5,395 nucleotides of DNA, from the NCBI GenBank assembly GCA_900321335.1, contig ONVR01000066.1:1-5395 (forward strand). The letters are read 5' to 3'. How positions within the stretch are numbered: the first letter of the stretch is position 1; every line of letters begins with the position of its first letter. A program made the translations under genes and the position numbers. The notes beneath the pieces are model-generated. The model did not search any database. It was not told the origin of the DNA and worked only from the letters and a program-made list of their open reading frames with translations. Of the stretch, positions 1 through 5,320 are shown in pieces. This stretch comes from an uncultured Eubacteriales bacterium. GTDB lineage: Bacteria > Bacillota > Clostridia > Oscillospirales > Oscillospiraceae.

Positions 1-1301
1 CTTTTGATAGTATTTACACGTCCGTCAAAAACCTCTTTCTCTTTATTATAGAAGTCCGCGACTTGCGAACCCTCACGGTTCGTTACTGTCATGACGCACT
101 GAGGATTATCCGTTGTTCTAATATTTTTTATTTCAACATTCCAGCCATCTTCAGTGTAGACACCAGGCATCTTGGCCAACACCGCTTTGATCGCATTTTT
201 AATTGCCTTCTCATTCTCCCCGGCAATTAAGTCTTTTGCCACTGTGCTCAAGGTCTGATCGCCTTTATAATGCTTCGCTAACTGGAGAGTTTGGCTACTT
301 TTTCCGCCAAGATGAAATGTACCAGCAGAGATACTTACCGTCACATTATACTCAGTCTTATCACCAGTGGGGCCGCTGCCACCGCCGCCACCGCCGCCGC
401 CGCCGCCGGGAATAACCGGAGGAGCAGCTTCTTCGTACTGAGGATACAATGACATGTCGCTCGTCAGCAGAATCTTATCGCCGGGCTGATAGGCGGTGCC
501 GGATCCGTCCTTGCTGGTGTTCCATCCCTTGAATGTCGCATTGTCCTTTGCAGGGCCTTGAGGCACGGTGAAAGTATCACCGGTCTTAACGGTGACGGTC
601 TCCTGAACATTGCCCTTCGCATCATAGAACGTCATCTCATGGGAATCTTTGCCGTCGCCGCTCTTCCAGGCGATTCGGGAGATGATGGCGGCGCACTCAG
701 CGCGGGTGATGTTCTGGGTGGGCCGGACGGAGCCGTCGGGATAGCCGAAGATCAAGCCGTGGATCACGGCCTTGTCCATGGCGCTCTTGGCGTAGCTGGC
801 GATCTGGCCCTCATCGGTAAAGGTCTTGGCCACGCCGGGTGTCACATGGACCTTATCGGTGGTGCTCTCCACATAGGTGATGTAACGCTCCACCATCACG
901 CACAGATCCTGCCGTGTGATGTTGGCCTCGGGGGAGAACTTTCCGCTTCCGGTGCCGTTGACGATCCCCTTTTCATTGGCCCAAGCAATGCTGCCGGTGT
1001 ACCACTGGTTCACGGCCACGTCGGAAAAGGCCGTTGCCTTGCTGTTGTCAACGGTCGCTCCGTCGTAACGGGCCAGAATGGTGGCGAACATCGCTCTGGT
1101 CAGGTTGTCGTTGGGCGCAAACTTCGTGCTGCTGACGCCGTTCATGTAGCCGTTGTCCACGACGAAGTCCACGTACTGCTTGTACCAGGAGTCCGAGGGA
1201 ACATCGGTGAACTTGTCGCTCCCGGCGGCGCTGGCCATGGTGGTCATGAACACCGCAAGAGCCATCAGGACGGCCAAAACCTTCCAAACGCTTCGTTTCA
1301 T
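1..1301 (-). CDS. Secreted S-layer homology (SLH) domain protein with InlB-type repeat, 3' end beyond window
   Basis: The first 433 residues are visible; the gene continues past the left edge without a stop. Residues 1-25 form a signal peptide (MKRS start, hydrophobic core, cleavage likely after ASA). Three SLH repeats follow at about residues 30-78 (FTDVPSDSWY...LTRAMFATILAR), 92-140 (FSDVAVNQWY...ITRQDLCVMVERY) and 161-213 (FTDEGQIASYA...ITRAECAAIISRI). SLH triplets typically anchor exported proteins to secondary cell-wall polymer. Residues about 223-291 resemble an InlB B-repeat / Flg_new module (TFYDAKG, FKGWNTSKDGSGTAY, YPQYEE). Next comes a linker of ten consecutive glycines (about 300-309), then a domain I do not recognise (from KTEYNVTVS). 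The start is set by AGGAGA ten bases upstream. The role is inferred to be a cell-surface protein, perhaps an adhesin; the ligand cannot be told. The part after the linker is visibly more AT-rich than the SLH part. Confidence 0.93.
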   Translation of the reverse strand, partial: MKRSVWKVLAVLMALAVFMTTMASAAGSDKFTDVPSDSWYKQYVDFVVDNGYMNGVSSTKFAPNDNLTRAMFATILARYDGATVDNSKATAFSDVAVNQWYTGSIAWANEKGIVNGTGSGKFSPEANITRQDLCVMVERYITYVESTTDKVHVTPGVAKTFTDEGQIASYAKSAMDKAVIHGLIFGYPDGSVRPTQNITRAECAAIISRIAWKSGDGKDSHEMTFYDAKGNVQETVTVKTGDTFTVPQGPAKDNATFKGWNTSKDGSGTAYQPGDKILLTSDMSLYPQYEEAAPPVIPGGGGGGGGGGSGPTGDKTEYNVTVSISAGTFHLGGKSSQTLQLAKHYKGDQTLSTVAKDLIAGENEKAIKNAIKAVLAKMPGVYTEDGWNVEIKNIRTTDNPQCVMTVTNREGSQVADFYNKEKEVFDGRVNTIK

Positions 1302-1310
1302 GAGTTTCGC

Positions 1311-1316
1311 TCTCCT
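1311..1316 (-). promoter_or_regulatory. Ribosome binding site of the SLH gene
   Basis: AGGAGA on the minus strand lies about 10 bases before the ATG at 1301. It supports this ATG, which also gives a complete signal peptide, over the internal ATGs further in. Confidence 0.75.
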
Positions 1317-1328
1317 TTTCTGATAAAT

Positions 1329-1357
1329 TTTATATTGCACATGGCTTATCTGAAAAA
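1329..1357 (-). promoter_or_regulatory. Possible promoter of the SLH gene
   Basis: The minus strand carries TATAAA (1329-1334) as a -10 candidate. It is preceded 17 bases upstream by a poor -35 (TTTTTC, 1352-1357). Transcription would begin about 20 bases before the start codon, just ahead of the AGGAGA. The -35 is weak, so this is a tentative call; the gene could instead be read from farther upstream through the structured leader. Confidence 0.25.
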
Positions 1358-1405
1358 CAGACAACAGAACCACGTCGTCAAACCCTTGCAGGCATGGCCC
1401 TGTAT

Positions 1406-1454
1406 CGTAACAATTGCGTTTCGGTCACCCGCAGGCCCAACGCGCCTGTTATCG
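1406..1454 (-). other. Imperfect long inverted repeat in the SLH leader (candidate structured RNA)
   Basis: On the minus strand CGATAACAGGCGCGTT (1454-1439) can pair with AACGCAATTGTTACG (1420-1406). This gives GCGTT/AACGC and TAACA/TGTTA stems separated by a small internal loop, around an 18-base apical loop. On the plus strand the structure is followed by TTTTTC, which would resemble a terminator, but no plus-strand gene leads into it. It lies in the 206-base non-coding stretch between the membrane-protein gene and the SLH gene. I recognise no known riboswitch class here. Confidence 0.4.
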
Positions 1455-1481
1455 TTTTTCAGGCAAGCACAGCTACAACCG

Positions 1482-1506
1482 AGAAAATCCAGGGGCCTGC
1501 CCCCTG
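1482..1506 (-). terminator. Candidate intrinsic terminator after the membrane-protein gene
   Basis: Directly after the TGA stop (1508-1510) the minus strand has CAGGGG, a five-base loop and CCCCTG (1506-1490), a perfect 6-bp GC-rich stem. It is followed by GATTTTCTC. The T run is short (four T), so termination may be partial. The 3' half of the stem can also pair with GGGCCTGC at 1438-1431, so it may act as an attenuator controlling read-through into the SLH gene. Confidence 0.45.
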
Positions 1507-1507
1507 C

Positions 1508-2254
1508 TCATCGCATTTGCGCGAGATAGGCCGCCTTCTGATTGATCTTGGCCTCCTTGTAATAACTCCGAAGCTGCTTGACCGGGTCTGTGCTCTCCCC
1601 GGCCGCTTTCAACTCCGCTTCCATCTCTCCCAGCAAGGATTCCACCGCAGCGTCGCACTCCGCCTCCAGGGCCTCCGCTTCATTCAACTTGGCGGAGAGG
1701 ATGGAGTTCCTGGCGGAGCTGGTGCGCTGCGCCTCGGGAAGCGCCAGGTATTCTTCCTTCGCTGAGGAGATCAGGCTGTCCAACCTTCCTTGAATGGCGC
1801 CCCGGACGCCGTACATCTTTGTGGTATACTTGGCCACAATGTCTGTTTTCACGTCACCGGTGGAGATCGGCGCGGTCCCGCTCGAACCGGTTCCGGTGCC
1901 TCCCCCGCCTTCGCCGGCGGAAGTATCCTGCGCAGTGCCCGACGGCTCTCCCACAGCTCCGGTGGTTTCTGCGGCGGGCTCTGACGCGCCGGAAAGGGTT
2001 TGCTCGATCTCCGCCTGGGCCTCGGCGATCATCTCGTCTGTGATCAGACCCTCGACCCCAAGAGCTTCCTCAATCCCCCGGTCTTTTTGCTCCTGCTCCT
2101 GCGCGATGGTCGCCGGGTCCGTGGTCAGGCCCACCTTCGCCGCCTGGAGCAGATCCCAGTGGCTCCCGACGAACGCCGCTATGGCAACGGCCAGAACGAT
2201 CAGAATGCCCAAAACAACATAACGCACCTTGAAGCGTTTCCTCTGCCTGCTCAT
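1508..2254 (-). CDS. Single-pass membrane protein with extracytoplasmic helical domain, function unknown
   Basis: The product has 248 residues. The N-terminus is a short basic cytoplasmic stretch (MSRQRKRFKVR), followed by a hydrophobic helix at about residues 11-30 (YVVLGILIVLAVAIAAFVG). It looks like a signal anchor without a clear cleavage site, so the rest should lie outside the membrane. Residues about 31-88 are acidic and helical. Residues about 88-128 form a low-complexity S/T/G/E/A linker. Residues about 130-248 are predicted helical, possibly coiled coil, rich in A, E, K and L with no cysteine pair or catalytic motif. An in-frame ATG two codons upstream (2260) sits only 2 bases after AGGAG; the ATG at 2254 has the normal 8-base spacing and is preferred. 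Its codons are GC-rich, like those of the SLH gene downstream, suggesting a shared envelope role. I do not recognise a family. Confidence 0.82.
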   Translation of the reverse strand: MSRQRKRFKVRYVVLGILIVLAVAIAAFVGSHWDLLQAAKVGLTTDPATIAQEQEQKDRGIEEALGVEGLITDEMIAEAQAEIEQTLSGASEPAAETTGAVGEPSGTAQDTSAGEGGGGTGTGSSGTAPISTGDVKTDIVAKYTTKMYGVRGAIQGRLDSLISSAKEEYLALPEAQRTSSARNSILSAKLNEAEALEAECDAAVESLLGEMEAELKAAGESTDPVKQLRSYYKEAKINQKAAYLAQMR

Positions 2255-2262
2255 ACTCATTT

Positions 2263-2267
2263 CTCCT
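2263..2267 (-). promoter_or_regulatory. Ribosome binding site deciding the start at 2254
   Basis: AGGAG on the minus strand lies 8 bases before the ATG at 2254 and only 2 bases before the ATG at 2260, which favours the second. The site sits in the 31-base gap after the zinc-ribbon gene, leaving little room for a separate promoter, so the two genes may be co-transcribed. Confidence 0.65.
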
Positions 2268-2285
2268 ATAAAACTAAGTCGTCCC

Positions 2286-3482
2286 CTACGTGTGATCGGG
2301 AGGGGCCTCCCACATACGGCTCCTTGCGAGATCTTCCATAATCTGTGTGCTTCGCGTGGTCACGACTGTGCGCCGCTGCCCTGCGCAAACGGGACAGCCA
2401 CAGCGTTTGAGACCGGTCCGTGAATAAATGATAGCTCGCCAGGAATGGCCGAACGGGCATTGCCACCAGACTCGCTTGCTGCTGCCTCTGGTCACCTGAC
2501 TTGGCTTCAGCTCCCCGTTGAGGGTGGGGTGCCATTCCGCTGCGACCATGGGCTCAAGCGTCGCCAAATCGTTGAAGCCCTCCAAAACCTTCCTGCCGGC
2601 ACAATAGGGGCAGCCACAGCCATCCGATACACGGCGGGCAACCGTCATTCGATAGTCATGTCCTTTAGGACACATCCACCAAACTGCGCGGTTCGACGTT
2701 GATGTAACTTGATCCGGCCGGAGTGCACCGTTCTTCTCCGAGTGCCACTCTGCTGCCAGCCTGGGATAAAAGCTGGCAAAATCATTATCGCCGGAGATTA
2801 CCTTTTGATTGGCGCAATAGGGGCAGCCCGTCCCTCTTGTTCTTGATTCTATGACAGCCTTCCATTCATGGCCGCGGCCGCACTTCCACCACACCCGCTT
2901 ATGAGAGCCTCTCCCCACCATCTGCGCGGTAAGGCTGCCGTTCTTTGTTGAGTGCCACTGATCTGCCAACTCCGGATGGGTGGTGGCCAAATCGTTAAAT
3001 CCCGGCAGGATCCTCTTCCCAGAACACACCGGGCAGTCATTTCCATTGAGACGAACTCTAACCTGCGATTTCCATTCATGGCCCAAAGCATCCCGCCACC
3101 AGACTTTCTGATGAGAGCCGCAGGATACCATGTCGGGAGTTAGCGTACCGTTTTTAGTCGGGTTCCATTCCGCTGCCAAGGTCGGATAGCAGGAAGCCAA
3201 ATCATTGACGCCCGGCAGGATCATTTTTCCGGCACACACCGGACACTCTGTGCCTCTGACGCGAAATCGAACACCTGTCTGATAAGAGTGGCCCTGCTCA
3301 CAGCACCACCAAACCTTTTTCGCAGATGTCGGTGCGACAGAGCTTGGAGACATCTTGTTTTTCTCTTGGTCCCATTCTCGGATCAGATGTTCTTTCCCGT
3401 TATTGATACACCAAGAATAAAAAGTCTCGCCTGCCATCCCGAAGCTTTCTTTCGGCACCCCAGTTGAATCGGTAGCGATCAT
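2286..3482 (-). CDS. Five-repeat zinc-ribbon (DUF4379-like) protein
   Basis: The product has 398 residues and is almost entirely five copies of a unit of about 70 residues: LAaeWh..kNG.L.p..v..gS...vWW.C..GH.w....R..G..CP.CaG.k.l.G.NDLA. From the ATG at 3482, the first Cys of each C..GH falls at residues 61, 201, 271 and 342; the second unit has Asp131 instead. The CPxC pairs are at 80/83, 150/153, 220/223, 291/294 and 363/366. This matches the probable zinc-ribbon family PF14311 (DUF4379) as I recall it: treble-clef-type modules thought to bind nucleic acid and sometimes joined to nuclease domains. No nuclease domain is present here, so the role is unknown. After the last CPVCAG the NDLA element is missing and an unrelated tail of about 30 residues ends the protein. 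Start choice is uncertain: TTG at 3500 lies at or before the predicted transcript start; ATG at 3482 has a weak GGAC; ATG at 3437 just before TFYSWC is also possible. Confidence 0.85.
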   Translation of the reverse strand: MIATDSTGVPKESFGMAGETFYSWCINNGKEHLIREWDQEKNKMSPSSVAPTSAKKVWWCCEQGHSYQTGVRFRVRGTECPVCAGKMILPGVNDLASCYPTLAAEWNPTKNGTLTPDMVSCGSHQKVWWRDALGHEWKSQVRVRLNGNDCPVCSGKRILPGFNDLATTHPELADQWHSTKNGSLTAQMVGRGSHKRVWWKCGRGHEWKAVIESRTRGTGCPYCANQKVISGDNDFASFYPRLAAEWHSEKNGALRPDQVTSTSNRAVWWMCPKGHDYRMTVARRVSDGCGCPYCAGRKVLEGFNDLATLEPMVAAEWHPTLNGELKPSQVTRGSSKRVWWQCPFGHSWRAIIYSRTGLKRCGCPVCAGQRRTVVTTRSTQIMEDLARSRMWEAPPDHT

Positions 3483-3789
3483 ATAAGTCCGAATTAACAA
3501 TTAGTATTTTTTTTGATTTTAACATAAGTCAAAGCATTTTTCAAGAGAGTGTTAAATATTGGTACTAGATTTACTAACTTGCACAAAAAATAGACCACAG
3601 AGCGTGCCGTTTTTGGGGCTTTCTTTCGTGCGTATTTTTTATAAATTATATTTTTAGCTTGAAAAAAACATAATCTAGTCTTTTAAAATATAAAAAATCT
3701 ATGTAAGACAAGCGTTCCTGATTCTAGCTAGCAGCACATATTGTTAATTATCACACCCCTGTAATCCTTACAACATGATTTTCTTTCAC
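3483..3789. other. AT-rich intergenic spacer between recombinase and zinc-ribbon gene
   Basis: This stretch of about 307 bases has no credible gene; all frames are short and broken by stops. It is clearly more AT-rich than the flanking genes. It contains the promoter candidate near 3503-3532, several A and T runs, the palindrome CTAGCTAG (3724-3731), TGTAAG at 3702-3707 and its reverse complement CTTACA at 3767-3772. It also holds CATGATTTTCTTTCA at 3774-3788, which resembles the inverse of a site upstream of the recombinase. The composition and position fit a recombinase attachment region or acquired DNA, but no core duplication is visible inside the window. I find no strong intrinsic terminator after the recombinase stop. 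Confidence 0.5.
3503..3532 (-). promoter_or_regulatory. Candidate promoter of the zinc-ribbon gene
   Basis: TTGACT (3532-3527, 5 of 6 to the -35 consensus) and AATACT (3508-3503, 4 of 6 to the -10) are 18 bases apart on the minus strand, with an A-rich spacer. The transcript would start near 3496. This gives a very short leader to the ATG at 3482 or about 60 bases to the ATG at 3437, and argues against the TTG at 3500. Confidence 0.4.
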
Positions 3790-4632
3790 CTATGACACCA
3801 GCTTCAGGTTTTCGATCTGCTGCTGGTGTTCTTCTCCTGTGTCGATCAGGTAGATTCTGGTAATATCGATAGAACTATGACCCAGAATGTCAGACAGCTT
3901 CATAATATCCTTATATTTCCGATAATACTCTGTGGCGAACATATGACGCAAGTTATGAGGAAACACCTTGCTCGCCACCACGTCCGCATGCTTACAAAGT
4001 GACTTCATTTCACTCCAGATCTGCCGACGCGAAAGAATTTTCCCGCTCCTGGTGCGAAAGATCGCCCCAGATACGATTCCCTGTTTCCGTGCAAATTTCA
4101 GCAGCTTTCGGCAGAGCTGCCGCGGCATCAGGATGGTTCGGATTTTCCCTTTCATGGAGATTTCCGCACACCCGGCCCGAGCCGTTTCTACGGAGATATA
4201 CTGCACCTCACTGACTCGAATCCCAGTGGCTCCCAGGGTCTCCAACAGAATACCAAGACGAGCCTTTCCCCGTTCATACGCAGTATCGACCAGCCGACGG
4301 TATTCTTCTTTCGTGAGATTCTTTCCCTTTTCCCGAAATATGCGGCGTTGAATCTTCAGAAACCGCACCCTGCAATCCTCTCTGCCGATACACCGAAGCA
4401 AACCGTTGACCGCAGACAGTGCTCCGTTGACCGTAGAGGGCGCTCGTCCAATTTCAACTAGATGTTTTTTCCAGGTCGCCACGGTTTGTCGGTTCAGTGG
4501 GCGGTCTTCCAACCAGCGTTGGAATGCTTTCGTATCGCGCGAGTACTTCTCAATGGTGGCAGCGCTGTGCTCCTCATACTTCAGCTGGTCCCGAAAACAC
4601 CTCAACATGTCATCTGTTATTGTATGCATCAT
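3790..4632 (-). CDS. Tyrosine recombinase (phage integrase / Xer-like family)
   Basis: The product has 280 residues, close to the usual 290-300 of stand-alone Xer-type recombinases, and appears intact. Residues about 5-85 form the helical core-binding (SAM-like) domain (EEHSAATIEKYSRDTKAF...). Residues about 104-270 form the catalytic domain with all active-site residues: Arg139 (ATGIRVSEV), Lys163 in the beta-hairpin (MKGKIRT), His226 and Arg229 (PHNLRH), His252 (LGHSS) and nucleophile Tyr261 (RIYL). Such enzymes cut and rejoin DNA at short inverted-arm sites through a 3'-phosphotyrosine link, causing integration, excision or inversion. No arm-binding N-terminal domain and no excisionase gene are seen, so a simple recombinase is likelier than a lambda-like integrase. 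Start at ATG 4632 (or the adjacent ATG 4629) follows AAGGAA at the right distance. Its neighbours suggest an accessory island; target sites are unknown. Confidence 0.93.
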   Translation of the reverse strand: MMHTITDDMLRCFRDQLKYEEHSAATIEKYSRDTKAFQRWLEDRPLNRQTVATWKKHLVEIGRAPSTVNGALSAVNGLLRCIGREDCRVRFLKIQRRIFREKGKNLTKEEYRRLVDTAYERGKARLGILLETLGATGIRVSEVQYISVETARAGCAEISMKGKIRTILMPRQLCRKLLKFARKQGIVSGAIFRTRSGKILSRRQIWSEMKSLCKHADVVASKVFPHNLRHMFATEYYRKYKDIMKLSDILGHSSIDITRIYLIDTGEEHQQQIENLKLVS

Positions 4633-4721
4633 GGCGCTTCCTTCCTTTCCAAAGCATACTCTTATTCTGGTAGGTCCTGTCGCATGGAGTTTGGCTGTCC
4701 TTCCGCTGTGGGATACAAACG

Positions 4722-4901
4722 TCAGGCAAAGCCTCCCTCTGTATTGTTCCCAATCTTTCGGAGCATTTCTACTGAAAAAAGCATATCATCCATTCCATCC
4801 ATTGTTAAACTGCAAGCGCGACCGATTTGAAAATAATCTGCCCCTGCTGGACAACGCGCAAAACCGGTCGGTCGCCGGGTCGTATACTGTAAGATAATCA
4901 T
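4722..4901 (-). CDS. Doubtful small ORF upstream of the recombinase
   Basis: An open frame of 59 residues runs from ATG 4901 to TGA at 4722-4724, starting MIILQYTT and ending NNTEGGFA. The later part (ADYFQIG... and MDDMLFSVEMLRKIG) has plausible protein composition. No ribosome binding site precedes 4901, and it overlaps the repeat region; an internal start at one of several ATGs near 4786-4800 is possible. It could be a remnant of a gene, or chance. No family is recognised. Confidence 0.18.
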   Translation of the reverse strand: MIILQYTTRRPTGFARCPAGADYFQIGRACSLTMDGMDDMLFSVEMLRKIGNNTEGGFA

Positions 4902-4915
4902 GAGTATAATGTAAG
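4883..4915 (+). repeat. Two direct repeats of TATA(C/A)TGTAAG with 22-bp period
   Basis: TATACTGTAAG (4883-4893) and TATAATGTAAG (4905-4915) differ at one of eleven positions and start exactly 22 bases apart, about two helical turns, so both copies face the same side of the DNA. They overlap the -10 candidate of the plus-strand gene. They could be operator sites for a regulator or binding sites for the recombinase. Confidence 0.45.
4905..4910 (+). promoter_or_regulatory. Candidate -10 element of the small zinc-ribbon gene
   Basis: A perfect TATAAT lies 67 bases before the ATG at 4978. The -35 position (about 4882-4887, GTATAC) is poor, so an activator or a partly extended -10 (TGAG just upstream) would be needed. 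It sits inside the second 22-bp-period repeat, which would make the promoter easy to repress. Confidence 0.35.
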
Positions 4916-4931
4916 TATATCATCTTCCGCA

Positions 4932-4949
4932 CCCGGGATGAAAACCGGG
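4932..4949 (+). other. Small hairpin in the leader of the 4978 gene
   Basis: CCCGG (4932-4936) and CCGGG (4945-4949) can pair around an eight-base loop. This lies in the predicted 5' leader, about 17 bases before the GGAGG ribosome binding site. It is short and may be incidental. Confidence 0.25.
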
Positions 4950-4965
4950 CAGCGCAAAGGACTGT

Positions 4966-4970
4966 GGAGG
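4966..4970 (+). promoter_or_regulatory. Ribosome binding site of the small zinc-ribbon gene
   Basis: GGAGG with a 7-base spacer lies before ATG 4978. This near-ideal site is the best argument that translation really begins here, even though the product is short and the following frame may be broken. Confidence 0.7.
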
Positions 4971-4977
4971 GACTGAA

Positions 4978-5190
4978 ATGGTGGAACGGTGTGTTTGCTG
5001 TGGGGAAATCATCCCGGAGGGACGTATGGTTTGTCCAAGGTGTGAGCGGCTGGAGCAAGCCCAGACGCAGAGCAATCTGTCTATCGGTTCACTTCGACGG
5101 AATTCTACCACATCACCGCAGAGAAACAAATCCTTCGTTTTACCCGGCTGGAAGTACATTCTCCATCGGATGATCCATTTCCTCTCCTGA
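4978..5190 (+). CDS. Small double-CxxC zinc-binding protein, possibly truncated by a frameshift
   Basis: The product has 70 residues. The N-terminus has Cys5-x-x-Cys8-Gly and Cys19-Pro-x-Cys22 separated by IIPEGRMV, a compact zinc-ribbon knuckle. I recall the CxxCG..IPEGR..CPxC pattern from small proteins of Clostridia phages and integrative elements; their function is generally unknown. A strong GGAGG supports the start. After about residue 28 the sequence (rich in Ser, Arg, Asn) loses any recognisable character. The reading frame one base back, open over 5046-5246, looks more protein-like, so the gene may carry an indel. It is transcribed away from the recombinase. If intact it would be a small nucleic-acid or protein-binding factor; this is inference. 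Confidence 0.55.
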   Translation: MVERCVCCGEIIPEGRMVCPRCERLEQAQTQSNLSIGSLRRNSTTSPQRNKSFVLPGWKYILHRMIHFLS

Positions 5191-5246
5191 TTTTACCCTG
5201 CTCTGGAAGACTGCTCCTTGGAGATGTCAAGAAAAGTAGAGCCTGA
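5046..5246 (+). pseudogene. Possible displaced 3' part of the small zinc-ribbon gene (frame -1)
   Basis: In the frame one base back from the 4978 gene, an open stretch without any ATG, GTG or TTG start runs to TGA at 5244-5246. Its translation (for example STEFYHITAEKQILRFTRL, later LLILPCSGRLLLGDVKK) looks like a folded protein, more so than the overlapping frame. A single-base difference between about 5046 and 5076 would join it to the CxxC N-terminus as a protein of about 89 residues. No slippery heptamer for programmed frameshifting is seen there. It may be a mutation, a sequencing error, or chance. Confidence 0.3.
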
Positions 5247-5269
5247 AAACACACAAAATGTTACGGCTG

Positions 5270-5320
5270 CGAAATTTGCAGACGGAGTGGAGCGCAGCGG
5301 AACGGAGCCTGCAAATTTCG
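5270..5320. repeat. 12-bp perfect inverted repeat with pentamer-repeat loop
   Basis: CGAAATTTGCAG (5270-5281) and CTGCAAATTTCG (5309-5320) are perfect reverse complements around a 27-base loop. The loop itself is five degenerate pentamers (CGGAG TGGAG CGCAG CGGAA CGGAG, 5283-5307). The repeat lies between the ends of two convergent reading frames and could be a bidirectional terminator, but neither side has an immediate T run. It could also be a dispersed palindromic (REP-like) element. Confidence 0.6.

Larger units (their letters stand above)
4633..4977. other. Intergenic region between divergent recombinase and small zinc-ribbon gene
   Basis: This stretch of 345 bases has no confident gene. 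Next to the recombinase it contains the purine-rich ribosome binding site (about 4638-4648). The middle has one short minus-strand frame listed separately. From about 4865 to 4950 it holds GC-rich CCGG-containing palindromes, two near-identical TATA(C/A)TGTAAG repeats, a TATAAT box and a small hairpin (4932-4949). It probably carries the promoters of both divergent genes and perhaps operator or recombination sites. Confidence 0.5.

Noticed and set aside
1302..1507. Cyclic-di-GMP or other known riboswitch upstream of the SLH gene
   Set aside because: I looked for the conserved GEMM-I segments and other familiar aptamer cores and did not find them; only generic stem potential remains.
558..1529. 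323-codon plus-strand open frame
   Set aside because: It is the antisense shadow of the SLH gene. Its translation is rich in His, Gly and Val from reversed GC-rich codons, and it has no ribosome binding site or domain.
1794..2222. 142-codon plus-strand frame and its overlapping neighbours
   Set aside because: These are shadows opposite the membrane-protein gene; Pro/Ser/Thr-rich translation mirrors the Gly/Ala/Glu codons of the real gene.
2286..3482. CRISPR array suggested by regular spacing of similar units of about 210 bp
   Set aside because: The period belongs to coding repeats of a zinc-ribbon protein. Units differ throughout, and there are no short identical repeats with unique spacers.
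3541..3789. tRNA gene fragment as an attachment site beside the recombinase
   Set aside because: No T-arm-like GTTCRAATC sequence or acceptor pairing was found in the AT-rich spacer.
4406..4897. 163-codon plus-strand open frame overlapping the recombinase start
   Set aside because: The first half is antisense to the recombinase; the second half crosses the intergenic region without a domain or ribosome binding site.
4786..5058. 90-codon minus-strand frame
   Set aside because: It is antisense to the CxxC gene start and ribosome binding site, has no start signal of its own, and its composition is Ser/Arg/His-rich.
5046..5076. Programmed -1 ribosomal frameshift site in the CxxC gene
   Set aside because: No X-XXY-YYZ slippery heptamer is present in the overlap, so programmed shifting is not supported.
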